Positions 20,266 to 28,266 of a stretch of 64,000 nucleotides of DNA are shown here, piece by piece (position 1 is the first letter of the stretch; each line of letters begins with the position of its first letter). Source of the DNA: Gammaproteobacteria bacterium (lineage in GTDB: Bacteria; Pseudomonadota; Gammaproteobacteria; Pseudomonadales; Alcanivoracaceae); the NCBI GenBank assembly GCA_018067045.1, contig JAGPVL010000034.1, forward strand, positions 1 through 64,000. Reading direction: 5' to 3'. The position numbers and the translations under genes were made by a program. Below the pieces are notes generated by a model, which was not told the DNA's origin, did no database searches, and saw only the letters and a program-made list of their open reading frames with translations.

Positions 20266-21329
20266 GGCAGCTTCCTCTTAACGTGCTCTTGCTCAAAAGA
20301 CAGCTTATCGAGCACCGCTAGCGCCGTTTCGTCTGGCACCTCGCCCACTAACGTGACCAGCCACAGGCTGCCATCAACGGTATAAGTTTGACTAATCGCC
20401 AACGTCGGGCCAATGCGAGATAACAGACCGGCCTCTGCGCCCACTGGCGGGCGCTCCAGAAAAACGGTGAAGGCCGACAGGCCATCACTGAATACACGAG
20501 AATTTACCGGCGATGAGTCACCTTGAACAATACGTATGTCTTGCTCGGTCGCCGCAAACCCCTCGGGCAACCAGTCTGCGATGACTTGAATGCGCCCTTG
20601 CGGATGATCATTTAGGTGGACCGTTTCAATGGTTTTCGCCGCTGCCGCCGCGGGGATATCGAATTGCCCAAGGGTCAATGACGGGGATAAATTCAAGGTA
20701 ATAAATTCAAGCCGCTCTAACGCCTCACCGTTAGCGCCAACTAACTCCGAGCGCAACAATAAGCGGCTTTCATCATCCACCCATAAACGATAGCCAAAGC
20801 GATATTGATCAACCGGCGCTAATTCAAGCTGCCAAGACATACGGCCTGCCACGCGGGCGGAACCTAATACGGTGGCTCGGTACTGAGAGGGAATAACCAG
20901 AGAAAGTTGCGATTGCAGCCCAAGGGGCGCGATACCCGAACGACCCGCGAGACGGGTAATCGTTTTATCCGCATGAACACACACCACTTGCTCGCCGCGA
21001 CGAATTAGCTCTGCCGACTGACCGTCAAGATGGGTTAAGCGCTCATACTCACGGCCATCAATGCGGCCGCGTAAATATTCCAACGTGCTAACGTCTTTGC
21101 CACGCATATAAACAAGACGACCGCTAAAATTGCGGTCGTGGTGGGCTTGTGTCATCTCGTGTAAAAGTTGCTGCGACTCTGGTACAAGTGCGGCGTCTTT
21201 CGGCTCAGCCGCAGTGCCAAGCGAAGCCGCCAAAATAGCGCAAAGGAAAACGCCACTTCTCACCGCCCGTGTCGCGATCATTGGATTTCGCCATGCCGGA
21301 CGTCCTAACCACTTGAGCCGCTTGACCAT
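20262..21329 (-). CDS. mucB: Sigma-E regulatory periplasmic protein MucB/RseB
   Basis: Binds the periplasmic part of the anti-sigma factor MucA and protects it from cleavage; it senses envelope lipids or lipoproteins. The 355-residue frame has a signal sequence ('GVFLCAILAASLGTAAEP') at about residues 26-43, followed by the N-terminal LolA-like domain ('NFSGRLVYMRGKDVSTLEYLRG') and the smaller C-terminal domain. The start at 21329 follows the mucA stop directly (TAA-ATG). A later ATG at 21281 (MIATRAV) would give a shorter, more typical signal peptide and could be the true start. Confidence 0.9.
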   Translation of the reverse strand: MVKRLKWLGRPAWRNPMIATRAVRSGVFLCAILAASLGTAAEPKDAALVPESQQLLHEMTQAHHDRNFSGRLVYMRGKDVSTLEYLRGRIDGREYERLTHLDGQSAELIRRGEQVVCVHADKTITRLAGRSGIAPLGLQSQLSLVIPSQYRATVLGSARVAGRMSWQLELAPVDQYRFGYRLWVDDESRLLLRSELVGANGEALERLEFITLNLSPSLTLGQFDIPAAAAAKTIETVHLNDHPQGRIQVIADWLPEGFAATEQDIRIVQGDSSPVNSRVFSDGLSAFTVFLERPPVGAEAGLLSRIGPTLAISQTYTVDGSLWLVTLVGEVPDETALAVLDKLSFEQEHVKRKLP

Positions 21330-21983
21330 TTACTGCTCGCCTTTAATCTCTTTCTCGCTCGTGCTCGCTTCTGCTTGTGTCGCGTCTGCCTGACTTACTT
21401 CAAGCTTGTCCGCTTCTTGGCTCACAAATCGCGCGGAAGCCATTACACCCTGACCGCTATGACGAGCAACAAACTCACTGTGTTGCGCCATCATGGCATC
21501 TCTACGTGCCTGCTCTGCTTGCACAGCAGCTGGCAACGCTTGGGGCCGCAACGATTGCGACACCAGTTCCGTATCGCCACCAAGCAAGCGTGGCAAACGG
21601 GAATCGTTGCTCACCATCGCCGGCTGTTCCAGAGCGCTGGAATACTCCCAGTACTGCCAGCCAATCACCGTGGCCACCGCCACCGATGCCGCCACCGCCA
21701 AACTGGCAATGGGATGCATCCACGCGGGCTTGCCCGATCGCTCGTTTTCTAGCGCAGCCATCAAGTTTGCATTGAAGTCCTTCGGCACAGCCGCCGCCTC
21801 ATGCCCGCGCATCAGATCACTGGCAAGTTGCCAGCGGGACAAACGAGCGCCGTCTTCATCGGTCATGTCGCGCAGCGTACGTCGCGCTTCAAGCTCAGTA
21901 ACCTCGCCATCCAGCAGCGCGGACAGCGTTTCTAGGCTCTTATCAAGACTCGATTCATCCAACTTCGTGGTTTCCTGGCTCAT
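21330..21983 (-). CDS. mucA: Anti-sigma factor MucA/RseA
   Basis: Single-pass inner-membrane anti-sigma factor that sequesters AlgU until regulated proteolysis releases it. With the start at 21983 it has 217 residues: an N-terminal cytoplasmic sigma-binding domain ('LDKSLETLSALLDGEVTELEARR', 'WQLASDLMRG'), a membrane helix around residues 103-122 ('ASLAVAASVAVATVIGWQYW') and a periplasmic tail. An ATG four codons upstream (21995) is also possible. It lies 146 bp after algU, a longer gap than in P. aeruginosa. Confidence 0.9.
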   Translation of the reverse strand: MSQETTKLDESSLDKSLETLSALLDGEVTELEARRTLRDMTDEDGARLSRWQLASDLMRGHEAAAVPKDFNANLMAALENERSGKPAWMHPIASLAVAASVAVATVIGWQYWEYSSALEQPAMVSNDSRLPRLLGGDTELVSQSLRPQALPAAVQAEQARRDAMMAQHSEFVARHSGQGVMASARFVSQEADKLEVSQADATQAEASTSEKEIKGEQ

Positions 21984-22129
21984 GGTGTCACCCATCGTAG
22001 GTTTATCAATTTATCAACGAATGTATCAACAACGTTTATCGACTTCTGTTCGCACAACGCTTGCCGTTACCAGCAACGCCACCGAACTACGACGTCAAAT
22101 TCTCAGCACCGATTTACACTCGGCCTTGT

Positions 22130-22702
22130 TTAACCAGCGTCATCCAGTAGCGGTCGCATCGCCTGCTCAATCGATTCGCGCGCTCGGAAAATGCGCGAAC
22201 GCACCGTTCCAACTGGACACTCCATCACGGCAGCGATGTCTTCATAACTCAGACCTTCAAACTCACGTAATGTCACTGCCGTTTTCAATTCTTGAGGCAG
22301 CGCAGCAATCGCTTTATGAATCACTGCCTCTAACTCGTCTGACATCAACTTCGACTCTGGGGTTCCGATATCTCGTAAACCATCCGAGCCGATAAACTGC
22401 TCCGCATCTTCCACATCGATATCCGATCCAGGCGGACGACGACGCAGCGACACCAAATAATTCTTCGCTGTATTCACCGCAATGCGATACAGCCACGTAT
22501 AAAATGCGCTTTCACCACGAAACCGCGGCAGCGCACGCCAGGCCTTAATAAAGGCTTCTTGGGCAACATCCTGCACCTCGTCCTGATCGCGAATATAACG
22601 GCTGATCAGAGCATAAATTCGGTGCTGATATTTCCGCACGAGCAAATCGAACGCCCGCTGGTCGCCCTTACGGGCCTTCTTGACCAGTTCTTCGTCTGTC
22701 AC
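22130..22702 (-). CDS. algU: RNA polymerase sigma factor AlgU/RpoE (sigma-22/24)
   Basis: ECF sigma factor for envelope stress. 190 residues; region 2 ('YQHRIYALISRYIRDQDEVQDVAQEAFIKAWRAL', given here only in part by its RYIRDQDEVQDVAQEAF core) and region 4 ('EGLSYEDIAAVMECPVGTVR') are almost identical in style to P. aeruginosa AlgU. The likely start is GTG at 22702, preceded by GGGGGA; a TTG directly upstream (22705) is possible. It heads the algU-mucA-mucB-mucC-mucD operon and is divergent from nadB, as in Pseudomonas. A self-type promoter lies just upstream. Confidence 0.96.
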   Translation of the reverse strand: MTDEELVKKARKGDQRAFDLLVRKYQHRIYALISRYIRDQDEVQDVAQEAFIKAWRALPRFRGESAFYTWLYRIAVNTAKNYLVSLRRRPPGSDIDVEDAEQFIGSDGLRDIGTPESKLMSDELEAVIHKAIAALPQELKTAVTLREFEGLSYEDIAAVMECPVGTVRSRIFRARESIEQAMRPLLDDAG

Positions 22703-22733
22703 CAATCCCCCAGTCCCTTAACGTGCTCTCATC

Positions 22734-22761
22734 TGAGACGAGTAAACCCCTATGGAGTTCC
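22734..22761 (-). promoter_or_regulatory. Sigma-E/AlgU-type promoter of algU
   Basis: On the minus strand GGAACTC (22761-22755) is followed by 15 bases and GTCTCA (22739-22734). This matches the consensus GGAACTT-N15-GTCNNA for RpoE/AlgU. It lies 31 bp upstream of the GTG start with the Shine-Dalgarno in between, so it predicts positive autoregulation. No other promoter was identified in this gap. Confidence 0.8.
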
Positions 22762-22851
22762 CCGCGAATGCAAAATTGTAGCAAACTCCAGGGTGCGGAT
22801 ACCGACATTCTGCTCATTGAGTGAATAAAAGAAGATTCCCCCGCGCTTCGC

Positions 22852-22888
22852 TATTGCTAAACTGGCCGCCGTTATTGCTAAACTGGCC
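22852..22888. repeat. Two direct 16-bp repeats, period 21
   Basis: The sequence TATTGCTAAACTGGCC occurs at 22852-22867 and again at 22873-22888, in the nadB-algU divergent region. It could be a paired regulator site for nadB or a slippage product; nothing links it to a known regulator. Confidence 0.6.
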
Positions 22889-22959
22889 ACTCAATTCTGG
22901 CTACCTGCTCAAAAGATGAGCGTTTCAAGCCACCCTTATTACCCAGAGACCACTCTCTA

Positions 22960-24585
22960 ATGGCAATCTTTCGTCATGATGTGTTGATTATCGGTAGCGG
23001 CGCAGCCGGGCTAACCGTTGCCCTAAAGCTGCCGGTCGATACTGACGTCGCGGTCCTATCAAAGGGCAAGCTGAATCACGCCAGCACTTGGTACGCCCAA
23101 GGTGGCGTCGCTGCCGTGCTCGATAAAACGGACTCTCTCGAATCCCACGTCAAAGACACGCATATTGCCGGCGCCGGCCTTTGCCACGACGACGCCGTGC
23201 GCAAAACCGTTGAAAATGGCCCCGACGCCATTCGTTGGTTGATTGATCTCGGCGTCGACTTCACCAAACTCGATGAAGGCGACGGCGGCGAATTTGGCTA
23301 TCACCTCACTCGCGAAGGCGGCCATAGCCATCGCCGCATTATTCACGCCGCCGACGCCACCGGCATTGCCATCTCTAGTGCGCTGATCGAAAACGTCCAC
23401 AAACGCAAAAACGTGACCCTTTACGAAGACCGGATCGCCGTTGACCTGATTCGCGAAGACGCCGACAACCAAAAGGCTGCTGACAATTCACAACAAGGCC
23501 GCTGCATTGGCGCCTATGTGCACAATATCGAAACCGACACCACCGATGTCTTCTTAGCAAAGTTTGTTGTGCTTGCCGCAGGCGGCGCGAGCAAAGCCTA
23601 TCTTTATACCACCAACCCAGACGTCGCCACTGGCGATGGCATTGCTATTGCGTGGCGCGCCGGCTGCCGCGTAGCCAATATGGAGTTTATGCAATTCCAT
23701 CCAACTTGCCTGTATCACCCCAAGGCCAAAGCGTCGTTGGTGACTGAAGCTATTCGTGGCGAAGGCGGACGCCTACTGTTGCCCAATGGCGAACGCTTTA
23801 TGCATCGCTTTGACGAACGTGCCGAATTAGCACCACGCGATGTGGTCGCCCGCGCCATCGATTATGAAATGAAACGTCTCGGCGCCGACTGCCTATACCT
23901 CGACATCAGTCACCGCCCCGCCGATTTTATTATTCATCACTTCCCCACCGTGTACGCCAAGTGCCTGCAACTCGGCATCGATATCACCCGCGATCCAATG
24001 CCAATTGTCCCCGCCGCTCACTACACCTGTGGCGGCGTCATCACCGACTTAAATGGTCAGACCGATGTGCCCGGCCTTTACGCCATTGGCGAAACCGCCA
24101 GTACCGGACTGCACGGCGCCAATCGTATGGCCAGCAATTCATTATTGGAATGCTTCGTCTTCGGCGAAGCCGCGAGCCAACACATGACCTCGCTGATGCA
24201 CAGCGTCGCGATGCCTGACAAAGCACAGGAATGGGATGAGTCTCAAGTCACCGAAGCAGAAGAAGACGTGGTCATTGCCCATAACTGGGACGAACTACGA
24301 CGCTTTATGTGGGACTACGTTGGCATCGTTCGCACTGTTAAGCGCCTAGAACGCGCCTGGCACCGCGCCGACATGCTGAAGAAAGAAATTGCAGAATATT
24401 ATTCTAACTACAAGATCAGCAAAGATTTACTCGAGCTGCGCAACCTAGTGGTCATCTCCGAGCTTATTATTCGCTCGGCCAAAGCGCGTAAAGAATCTCG
24501 CGGGCTGCACCACGTTATTGATTACCCCGAGCTAGCAGACAATCCAACCGACACTATTTTGGTTCCGGGTGAGATCGACGACTAG
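22960..24585 (+). CDS. nadB: L-aspartate oxidase
   Basis: FAD enzyme that oxidises L-aspartate to iminoaspartate, the first step of NAD synthesis. The 541 residues begin with a dinucleotide-binding fold ('DVLIIGSGAAGLTVALKL'), then 'TWYAQGGVAAVL', the capping domain with 'FMQFHPTCLYHP', the active-site region 'PAAHYTCGGV', 'GLYAIGETASTGLHGANRMASNS' (FAD-binding, quoted from residue GLYAIGE onward) and the C-terminal three-helix bundle. Length matches E. coli NadB (540). Divergent from algU. Only a weak Shine-Dalgarno precedes the ATG. Confidence 0.96.
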   Translation: MAIFRHDVLIIGSGAAGLTVALKLPVDTDVAVLSKGKLNHASTWYAQGGVAAVLDKTDSLESHVKDTHIAGAGLCHDDAVRKTVENGPDAIRWLIDLGVDFTKLDEGDGGEFGYHLTREGGHSHRRIIHAADATGIAISSALIENVHKRKNVTLYEDRIAVDLIREDADNQKAADNSQQGRCIGAYVHNIETDTTDVFLAKFVVLAAGGASKAYLYTTNPDVATGDGIAIAWRAGCRVANMEFMQFHPTCLYHPKAKASLVTEAIRGEGGRLLLPNGERFMHRFDERAELAPRDVVARAIDYEMKRLGADCLYLDISHRPADFIIHHFPTVYAKCLQLGIDITRDPMPIVPAAHYTCGGVITDLNGQTDVPGLYAIGETASTGLHGANRMASNSLLECFVFGEAASQHMTSLMHSVAMPDKAQEWDESQVTEAEEDVVIAHNWDELRRFMWDYVGIVRTVKRLERAWHRADMLKKEIAEYYSNYKISKDLLELRNLVVISELIIRSAKARKESRGLHHVIDYPELADNPTDTILVPGEIDD

Positions 24586-24652
24586 GAAGACTTCACCGAT
24601 AAGCCGTTATGGTGGTCGATGGCACTTTTATAACGCACGGATGCAATATTGA

Positions 24653-26065
24653 ATGAGCGAGGGACCAGGGATGACATGTCAGTACCACGCAAGGAACAGC
24701 GCTATGTGGCGCTGCACGAAGTGCAATCAAGATTTGTGCGACGTGTGTATTCCCGGCGGCGAAGCGAACTTTAAACGCGGCCAACCCCGTTGCCCCGTGT
24801 GCACCACGTCTCTCGATCACCTCGGCGACGGCAAAACAAAAGAACCTTTCTGGCGTATGCCGGGCCAGTTCTTTCGCTATGCCGCATCACCGACACTCTT
24901 GATCGCTGCAGCGCTGGCCGGCATCTTCAGTGACATGTTCTTTTTGTTCTACCTTATTTTTCAGATCGTGTTAGTGCGTTACGGCCTGATGGTGATCACC
25001 CGCCTGTCTGAAGGCAACTGGCAACACCCTTCTCTCTCCGATGCCATTCACGGCGACATCAGCTTGTTTTATAAACAGCTATTCATTCTCTTTATGATGA
25101 TCGTGGTGCCCTTGCTGCTGGTGCAAGTGAGCCCAATGCTCGGCTACAGTCTCGCCTTTCTCGGCTTTCTTGCGGTTCCCGCCAGCACCATGATCTTGGC
25201 GCTGACACAATCCGTCGGCTCCGCACTCAACCCCGCCGCATGGATACGACTCATGTGGACCATTGGCTGGCCCTATATCGTTTTGTGGCTGGCATGGGGC
25301 GCCGTCACCTCCGCCCCAGATCTTATTGCATCGCTTAATGTCGAGCATCAAGTCGCAGCCGGAATCATTTCATTCGCGGCGGGTTTCTCAACGTTTTATT
25401 GCGGCGTAGTGGGGTTCGCCATGATGGGCTACTTACTTTACGAGCACGCAGAAAAACTCAACATTCAAAGTACCTTACCCCGCGGCAAAGACCTCCCCCC
25501 AGCCGAATACAGCCGCCGCGAAGCCTTAGGCGTGAGCCACATCTATGCCCAACTTGGTCGCATCGACGAAGCCCGCAAAGCAGTGTCACGTGCACTAAAT
25601 GAATCACCTGCCGATATCGCCCTCAATGAACGTCAATTTCTCCTGCTAAAACTAACCCCGAAAAAAGAATCCTTTCTTCGTTTCAGTGAAGACTATTTAC
25701 GCTTACTAACCGCCAACGACAAAACCGACATGGCGATTACGGCATACCTAGACATTCGTCAGCATCACCCGCAATACACCCCCACCGCCCCTGATATTCG
25801 TACCTTATTAGCTCGCGGCCTCAGCGCACGGCAAAAGTGGCGCGAAGCAAAACCGCTATTGGTGAATCTACACAGCCAACACCCAAACTTTGCCGAACTC
25901 GGCAGCGCTTATGTCTTACTTGCACGGGTTTATCTGGAAAGCACCGGCGGTGCAGAAAATGCGGGCAAGATACTAAACTTCTTAGGCAAGAAATTTCCGC
26001 AGGTATTGCAGGAAGAAGACGGTGCAGAGGTGTTGCAGTTGTATCGCAGTTTGTCGGTAGGGTAA
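24653..26065 (+). CDS. Membrane protein with N-terminal zinc-finger and C-terminal TPR-like repeats
   Basis: No named family recognised. The 470-residue protein has an N-terminal B-box-like treble of metal ligands (Cys9, His12, then CTKCNQDLCDVC and CPVC within residues 20-50). About six hydrophobic segments follow (residues about 80-275). The C-terminal 170 residues are helical and look like TPR repeats ('ALGVSHIYAQLGRIDEARKA', 'GAENAGKILNFLG'). The first ATG is at 24653; a second at 24671 (MTCQYH) would still keep the zinc ligands. It follows nadB on the same strand after 67 bp. Partner and function are unknown; the architecture suggests an inner-membrane scaffold with a cytoplasmic TPR domain. 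Confidence 0.7.
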   Translation: MSEGPGMTCQYHARNSAMWRCTKCNQDLCDVCIPGGEANFKRGQPRCPVCTTSLDHLGDGKTKEPFWRMPGQFFRYAASPTLLIAAALAGIFSDMFFLFYLIFQIVLVRYGLMVITRLSEGNWQHPSLSDAIHGDISLFYKQLFILFMMIVVPLLLVQVSPMLGYSLAFLGFLAVPASTMILALTQSVGSALNPAAWIRLMWTIGWPYIVLWLAWGAVTSAPDLIASLNVEHQVAAGIISFAAGFSTFYCGVVGFAMMGYLLYEHAEKLNIQSTLPRGKDLPPAEYSRREALGVSHIYAQLGRIDEARKAVSRALNESPADIALNERQFLLLKLTPKKESFLRFSEDYLRLLTANDKTDMAITAYLDIRQHHPQYTPTAPDIRTLLARGLSARQKWREAKPLLVNLHSQHPNFAELGSAYVLLARVYLESTGGAENAGKILNFLGKKFPQVLQEEDGAEVLQLYRSLSVG

Positions 26066-26344
26066 GGAGCGACTTTGCTGTTACCCCGCAATGCTGCGGT
26101 GAAAGAGCCTACGCCATTGAAAGCATATGAATTAAGTACGCGCAACATCAAAATAACATCAGGCAAGGAAATCCCGAGTTAAGCGGATGCTGACCGGATA
26201 TAACCGTTGAGATAAGTTCTCGATATCGCTATAACGTGTTGATTAAAAATAACTATTCGTCGACACCGACATTTGCCTGTTCAGAATTAAGCGGATAGGA
26301 AATAGGCGGATGGCATCGACTTAATACGCTGTTAGTAGGTCAAC

Positions 26345-26734
26345 ATGAAAGTTTATCGATATAGATTAGATAATGGAGACTGCTATGGATTTAGTATTAG
26401 CAATACGCTTTGTAGCCGCATTGGAGTTATGCTGGCAGTAGAAAATATTCCGGGTTCACAGATAACCAGGAAGCCAAAAAAATTATTATCTTGGTTTCGA
26501 GAAGATGTATTCTGTGAGTTCACTATAAACCAACAAAATTTTTACGTTGAAGAGCCGTACGGAGACAGTAGCGACTTTGATATATTTTGTGATAACAAAA
26601 ATACCAAAGAAATGGAAATTGTTATTCAAGCATTTGAAAATAAAAAATTTGATTTCATTGCCATCTCATTTTTGGTGATTCTAGCGTCCCTTGTAATAAC
26701 TCAATTAGCTAAGGTGGCGTCTAATCTCTACTAA
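26345..26734 (+). CDS. Hypothetical protein, first gene of the cassette-like island
   Basis: A 129-residue protein of no recognised family. It begins 'MKVYRYRLDNGDCYGFSI', has a mixed soluble part with 'EEPYGDSSDFDIF', and ends in a hydrophobic helix around residues 104-124 ('FDFIAISFLVILASLVI'), so it may be tail-anchored. The start is 14 bases after a GTTAGTA core that looks like the 3' end of an integron attC site (26331), and the stop overlaps the start of another attC-like sequence (TAACAAGGCC). Codon use is AT-rich compared with nadB. I regard it as a mobile gene cassette by inference. Confidence 0.65.
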   Translation: MKVYRYRLDNGDCYGFSISNTLCSRIGVMLAVENIPGSQITRKPKKLLSWFREDVFCEFTINQQNFYVEEPYGDSSDFDIFCDNKNTKEMEIVIQAFENKKFDFIAISFLVILASLVITQLAKVASNLY

Positions 26735-26780
26735 CAAGGCCAAGCAATATCAGTCGCTGCACTCCTTGGACAGCTTTTCC
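26732..26780 (+). repeat. attC-like left half after cassette gene 1
   Basis: The sequence begins TAACAAGGCCAAGCAA and contains CCTTGG 25 bases later, pairing with CCAAG. From memory this closely resembles the first half of attC sites in Shewanella and Vibrio type integrons. The right half (ending in GTTRRRY) is missing because the 126-bp repeat element begins at 26781. Confidence 0.55.
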
Positions 26781-26906
26781 AATAAATAGGGGCATCCATT
26801 AATTCTGTGAAAGAAAGCTTACAAAATTCATCGTGTTGCAAGTAATTACGGACAGCGCCGCTAGCGATATGGCTTTTTTTAGAGGTAATTGATGGGTGTC
26901 CCCGAT
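26781..26906 (+). repeat. 126-bp inverted-repeat element, copy 1 (MITE-like)
   Basis: Its ends carry near-inverted sequences, GGGGCATCCATTAATT on the left and AATTGATGGGTGTCCC on the right. A second copy of the same length lies at 27932-28057 and a right-half copy at 28643-28693. The interior shares a GCGCCGCTAGCGATATGGC segment followed by a T-run. No transposase is encoded; it is probably non-autonomous. Copy 1 differs from copy 2 by scattered substitutions but no length change. Confidence 0.75.
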
Positions 26907-27200
26907 GGCGACTCAATGAATATCGAGCAACTAGCGGAAAAGCTAAAGCCATGGATGCGGGTAGAGACTTGGCATACAACGCATCCAATGGACTCGAAAC
27001 GTTTTCACACTGCGCTTGATTCAGCCTTCTCTGCGTTCGGAGTTTCAATAATTTACGATGACTTTAAGGAGGCAATGGAATATCTATCGGAAACATTGCC
27101 CTCAGGAAAGCTGGAAGAGGACTATCTCGGAAAAGCCATAGAGCGTTATGCCTCAAATGCCGAAACCATTTCCGGTTATCTATACGACACAAAAATTTAA
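26892..27200 (+). CDS. Hypothetical cassette protein 2
   Basis: Unrecognised. With the ATG at 26892 the protein has 102 residues, the first eight (MGVPDGDS) encoded mostly by the end of the repeat element; AGAGG in the repeat lies six bases upstream, so the repeat may supply both ribosome site and start. The next in-frame ATG at 26916 (MNIEQLAEKL) could be the native start but lacks a Shine-Dalgarno. The protein is soluble, helical and acidic, with 'WMRVETWHTTHPMDSKRFH' and 'DDFKEAMEYLSETLP'. The stop lies inside an attC-like site. Confidence 0.6.
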   Translation: MGVPDGDSMNIEQLAEKLKPWMRVETWHTTHPMDSKRFHTALDSAFSAFGVSIIYDDFKEAMEYLSETLPSGKLEEDYLGKAIERYASNAETISGYLYDTKI

Positions 27201-27237
27201 CAAGGCCGTACACGCGAGCGTGAAGGCGGCGTTAACT
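27196..27237 (+). repeat. Complete short attC-like site
   Basis: TTTAACAAGGCCG on the left and CGGCGTTAAC on the right pair as TTAAC/GTTAA and GCCG/CGGC with an asymmetric AAG bulge, the arrangement of integron attC sites. The middle is a perfect CACGC-GA-GCGTG hairpin. It joins the stop of cassette gene 2 to the leader of gene 3, exactly where an attC should be. The right core GTTAACT is a near match to GTTRRRY. Confidence 0.6.
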
Positions 27238-27260
27238 TAAAATAAATATAGGCGAGAAGC

Positions 27261-27872
27261 ATGGCTATTGAGTTTTATCTAATGATGCCCCTTACTAAAG
27301 ATCAAATGGATGTGCGTAAAACAAAGGAGTTAATAAACTTTCTTGTCGATCATCAATATATCGACTTAGAAATGGATGTGAAAGTTTGGGAAAATGATGG
27401 TGAATATTATGAAGAAGATGATTGCTATGACGATCTCGAGCATAAGTTTGACACGTTAGGCGGATTCGCCAAGTCAATAGATAACTTAAATATAGAAAAA
27501 ATTAACTTTGAGGTTGGGCTTAGTCACTATAGAAATGATTTGAATGAGCTGGAGAAAGAAGGGAAGCTGCCAGGCATTAATGTCGTCACTAGCCAGCTTA
27601 AGGATTACATGGATGATTTTTGCAAGAAAAATGATATTCCACCTGTAATAGATGTCTTTGGCGGCATTACTTTTGGTCTCGTTAACAGTGACTCAGAGGA
27701 TGGTCAGAATGAGATTAGGGGGGTTGGAGTTTATTGTGATGGCAATGTAGCACAATTTATGGAGGATTCTGGTTTTTTGAAAAATTTCGATCGTGATACG
27801 AAGCTTTATAAGTTATTTGAACAGGTGGCTGCCATTTTCGGCGCTGACGTTGTACTGGAATTTCGGTATTAG
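27261..27872 (+). CDS. Hypothetical cassette protein 3
   Basis: A 203-residue acidic soluble protein with no recognised family. It starts 'MAIEFYLMMPLTKDQMDV' after a GGCGAGAAG ribosome site; residues 38-60 are rich in Asp and Glu ('NDGEYYEEDDCYDDLEHKF'), and the second half contains 'VFGGITFGLVN' and ends 'VVLEFRY'. The leader begins at the GTTAACT core of the preceding attC-like site. A TTAACAA motif follows the stop (27876) but the rest of that junction is replaced by repeat copy 2. Confidence 0.7.
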   Translation: MAIEFYLMMPLTKDQMDVRKTKELINFLVDHQYIDLEMDVKVWENDGEYYEEDDCYDDLEHKFDTLGGFAKSIDNLNIEKINFEVGLSHYRNDLNELEKEGKLPGINVVTSQLKDYMDDFCKKNDIPPVIDVFGGITFGLVNSDSEDGQNEIRGVGVYCDGNVAQFMEDSGFLKNFDRDTKLYKLFEQVAAIFGADVVLEFRY

Positions 27873-27931
27873 CAGTTAACAATTAAAGACACCGGACATT
27901 GAACATTGATCCGCTCTGTTTCGACCATACG

Positions 27932-28057
27932 AATAAATAGGGACACCCATTAATTCGGCGGCAGAAAGCTTACAGGATTCATCGTATTGCAAGTAATTAC
28001 GGACAGCGCCGCTAGCGATATGGCTTTTTTCAGAGGTAATTGATGGGTGTCCCCGAT
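27932..28057 (+). repeat. 126-bp inverted-repeat element, copy 2 (MITE-like)
   Basis: Same length and orientation as copy 1. The ends are GGGACACCCATTAATT and AATTGATGGGTGTCCC, which match as inverted repeats at 15 of 16 positions. It starts AATAAATAG and ends CCCCGAT in both copies. It sits about 60 bp after the stop of cassette gene 3, where the right part of an attC would be expected. Confidence 0.8.
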
Positions 28058-28198
28058 GATGTTCACAATGGAGCGATATGGTTGATGGATGGTAGCTATG
28101 CAGAGGGATCAAGCTATTTGCCAGAGAATTCGCTTTTAGAAATGCCCTTCAAAATTGTCAAAGGGGCGCTGCTCCAGATCAACCATGCAAGCAATTAG
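28043..28198 (+). CDS. Small ORF read out of repeat copy 2 (51 residues)
   Basis: The ATG at 28043 is inside the repeat's right end, six bases after CAGAGG. It continues for 51 residues (MGVPDDVHNG, then AIWLMDGSYAEGSSYLPENS, ending INHASN). The composition looks protein-like and the position fits a cassette gene whose 5' end was replaced by the repeat. It may equally be the remnant of a longer gene. No homologue recognised. Confidence 0.35.
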   Translation: MGVPDDVHNGAIWLMDGSYAEGSSYLPENSLLEMPFKIVKGALLQINHASN

Positions 28199-28266
28199 CA
28201 AGATAATGCAGCCAACCGTTACCACGGCCTATTTAGACGTTACATCCAAATAAAGGAATATACGAA

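Noticed and set aside
26066-26330. Further cassette gene left of 26331
   Set aside because: AT-rich with AATTAAGCGGAT-type repeats, but no frame of useful length with a ribosome site; probably degenerate sequence or the left attC remnant.
26731-28112. Similar minus-strand peptides read through both 126-bp repeats
   Set aside because: The resemblance follows from the DNA repeat itself; frames are short, start and end in unrelated flanks and lack ribosome sites.
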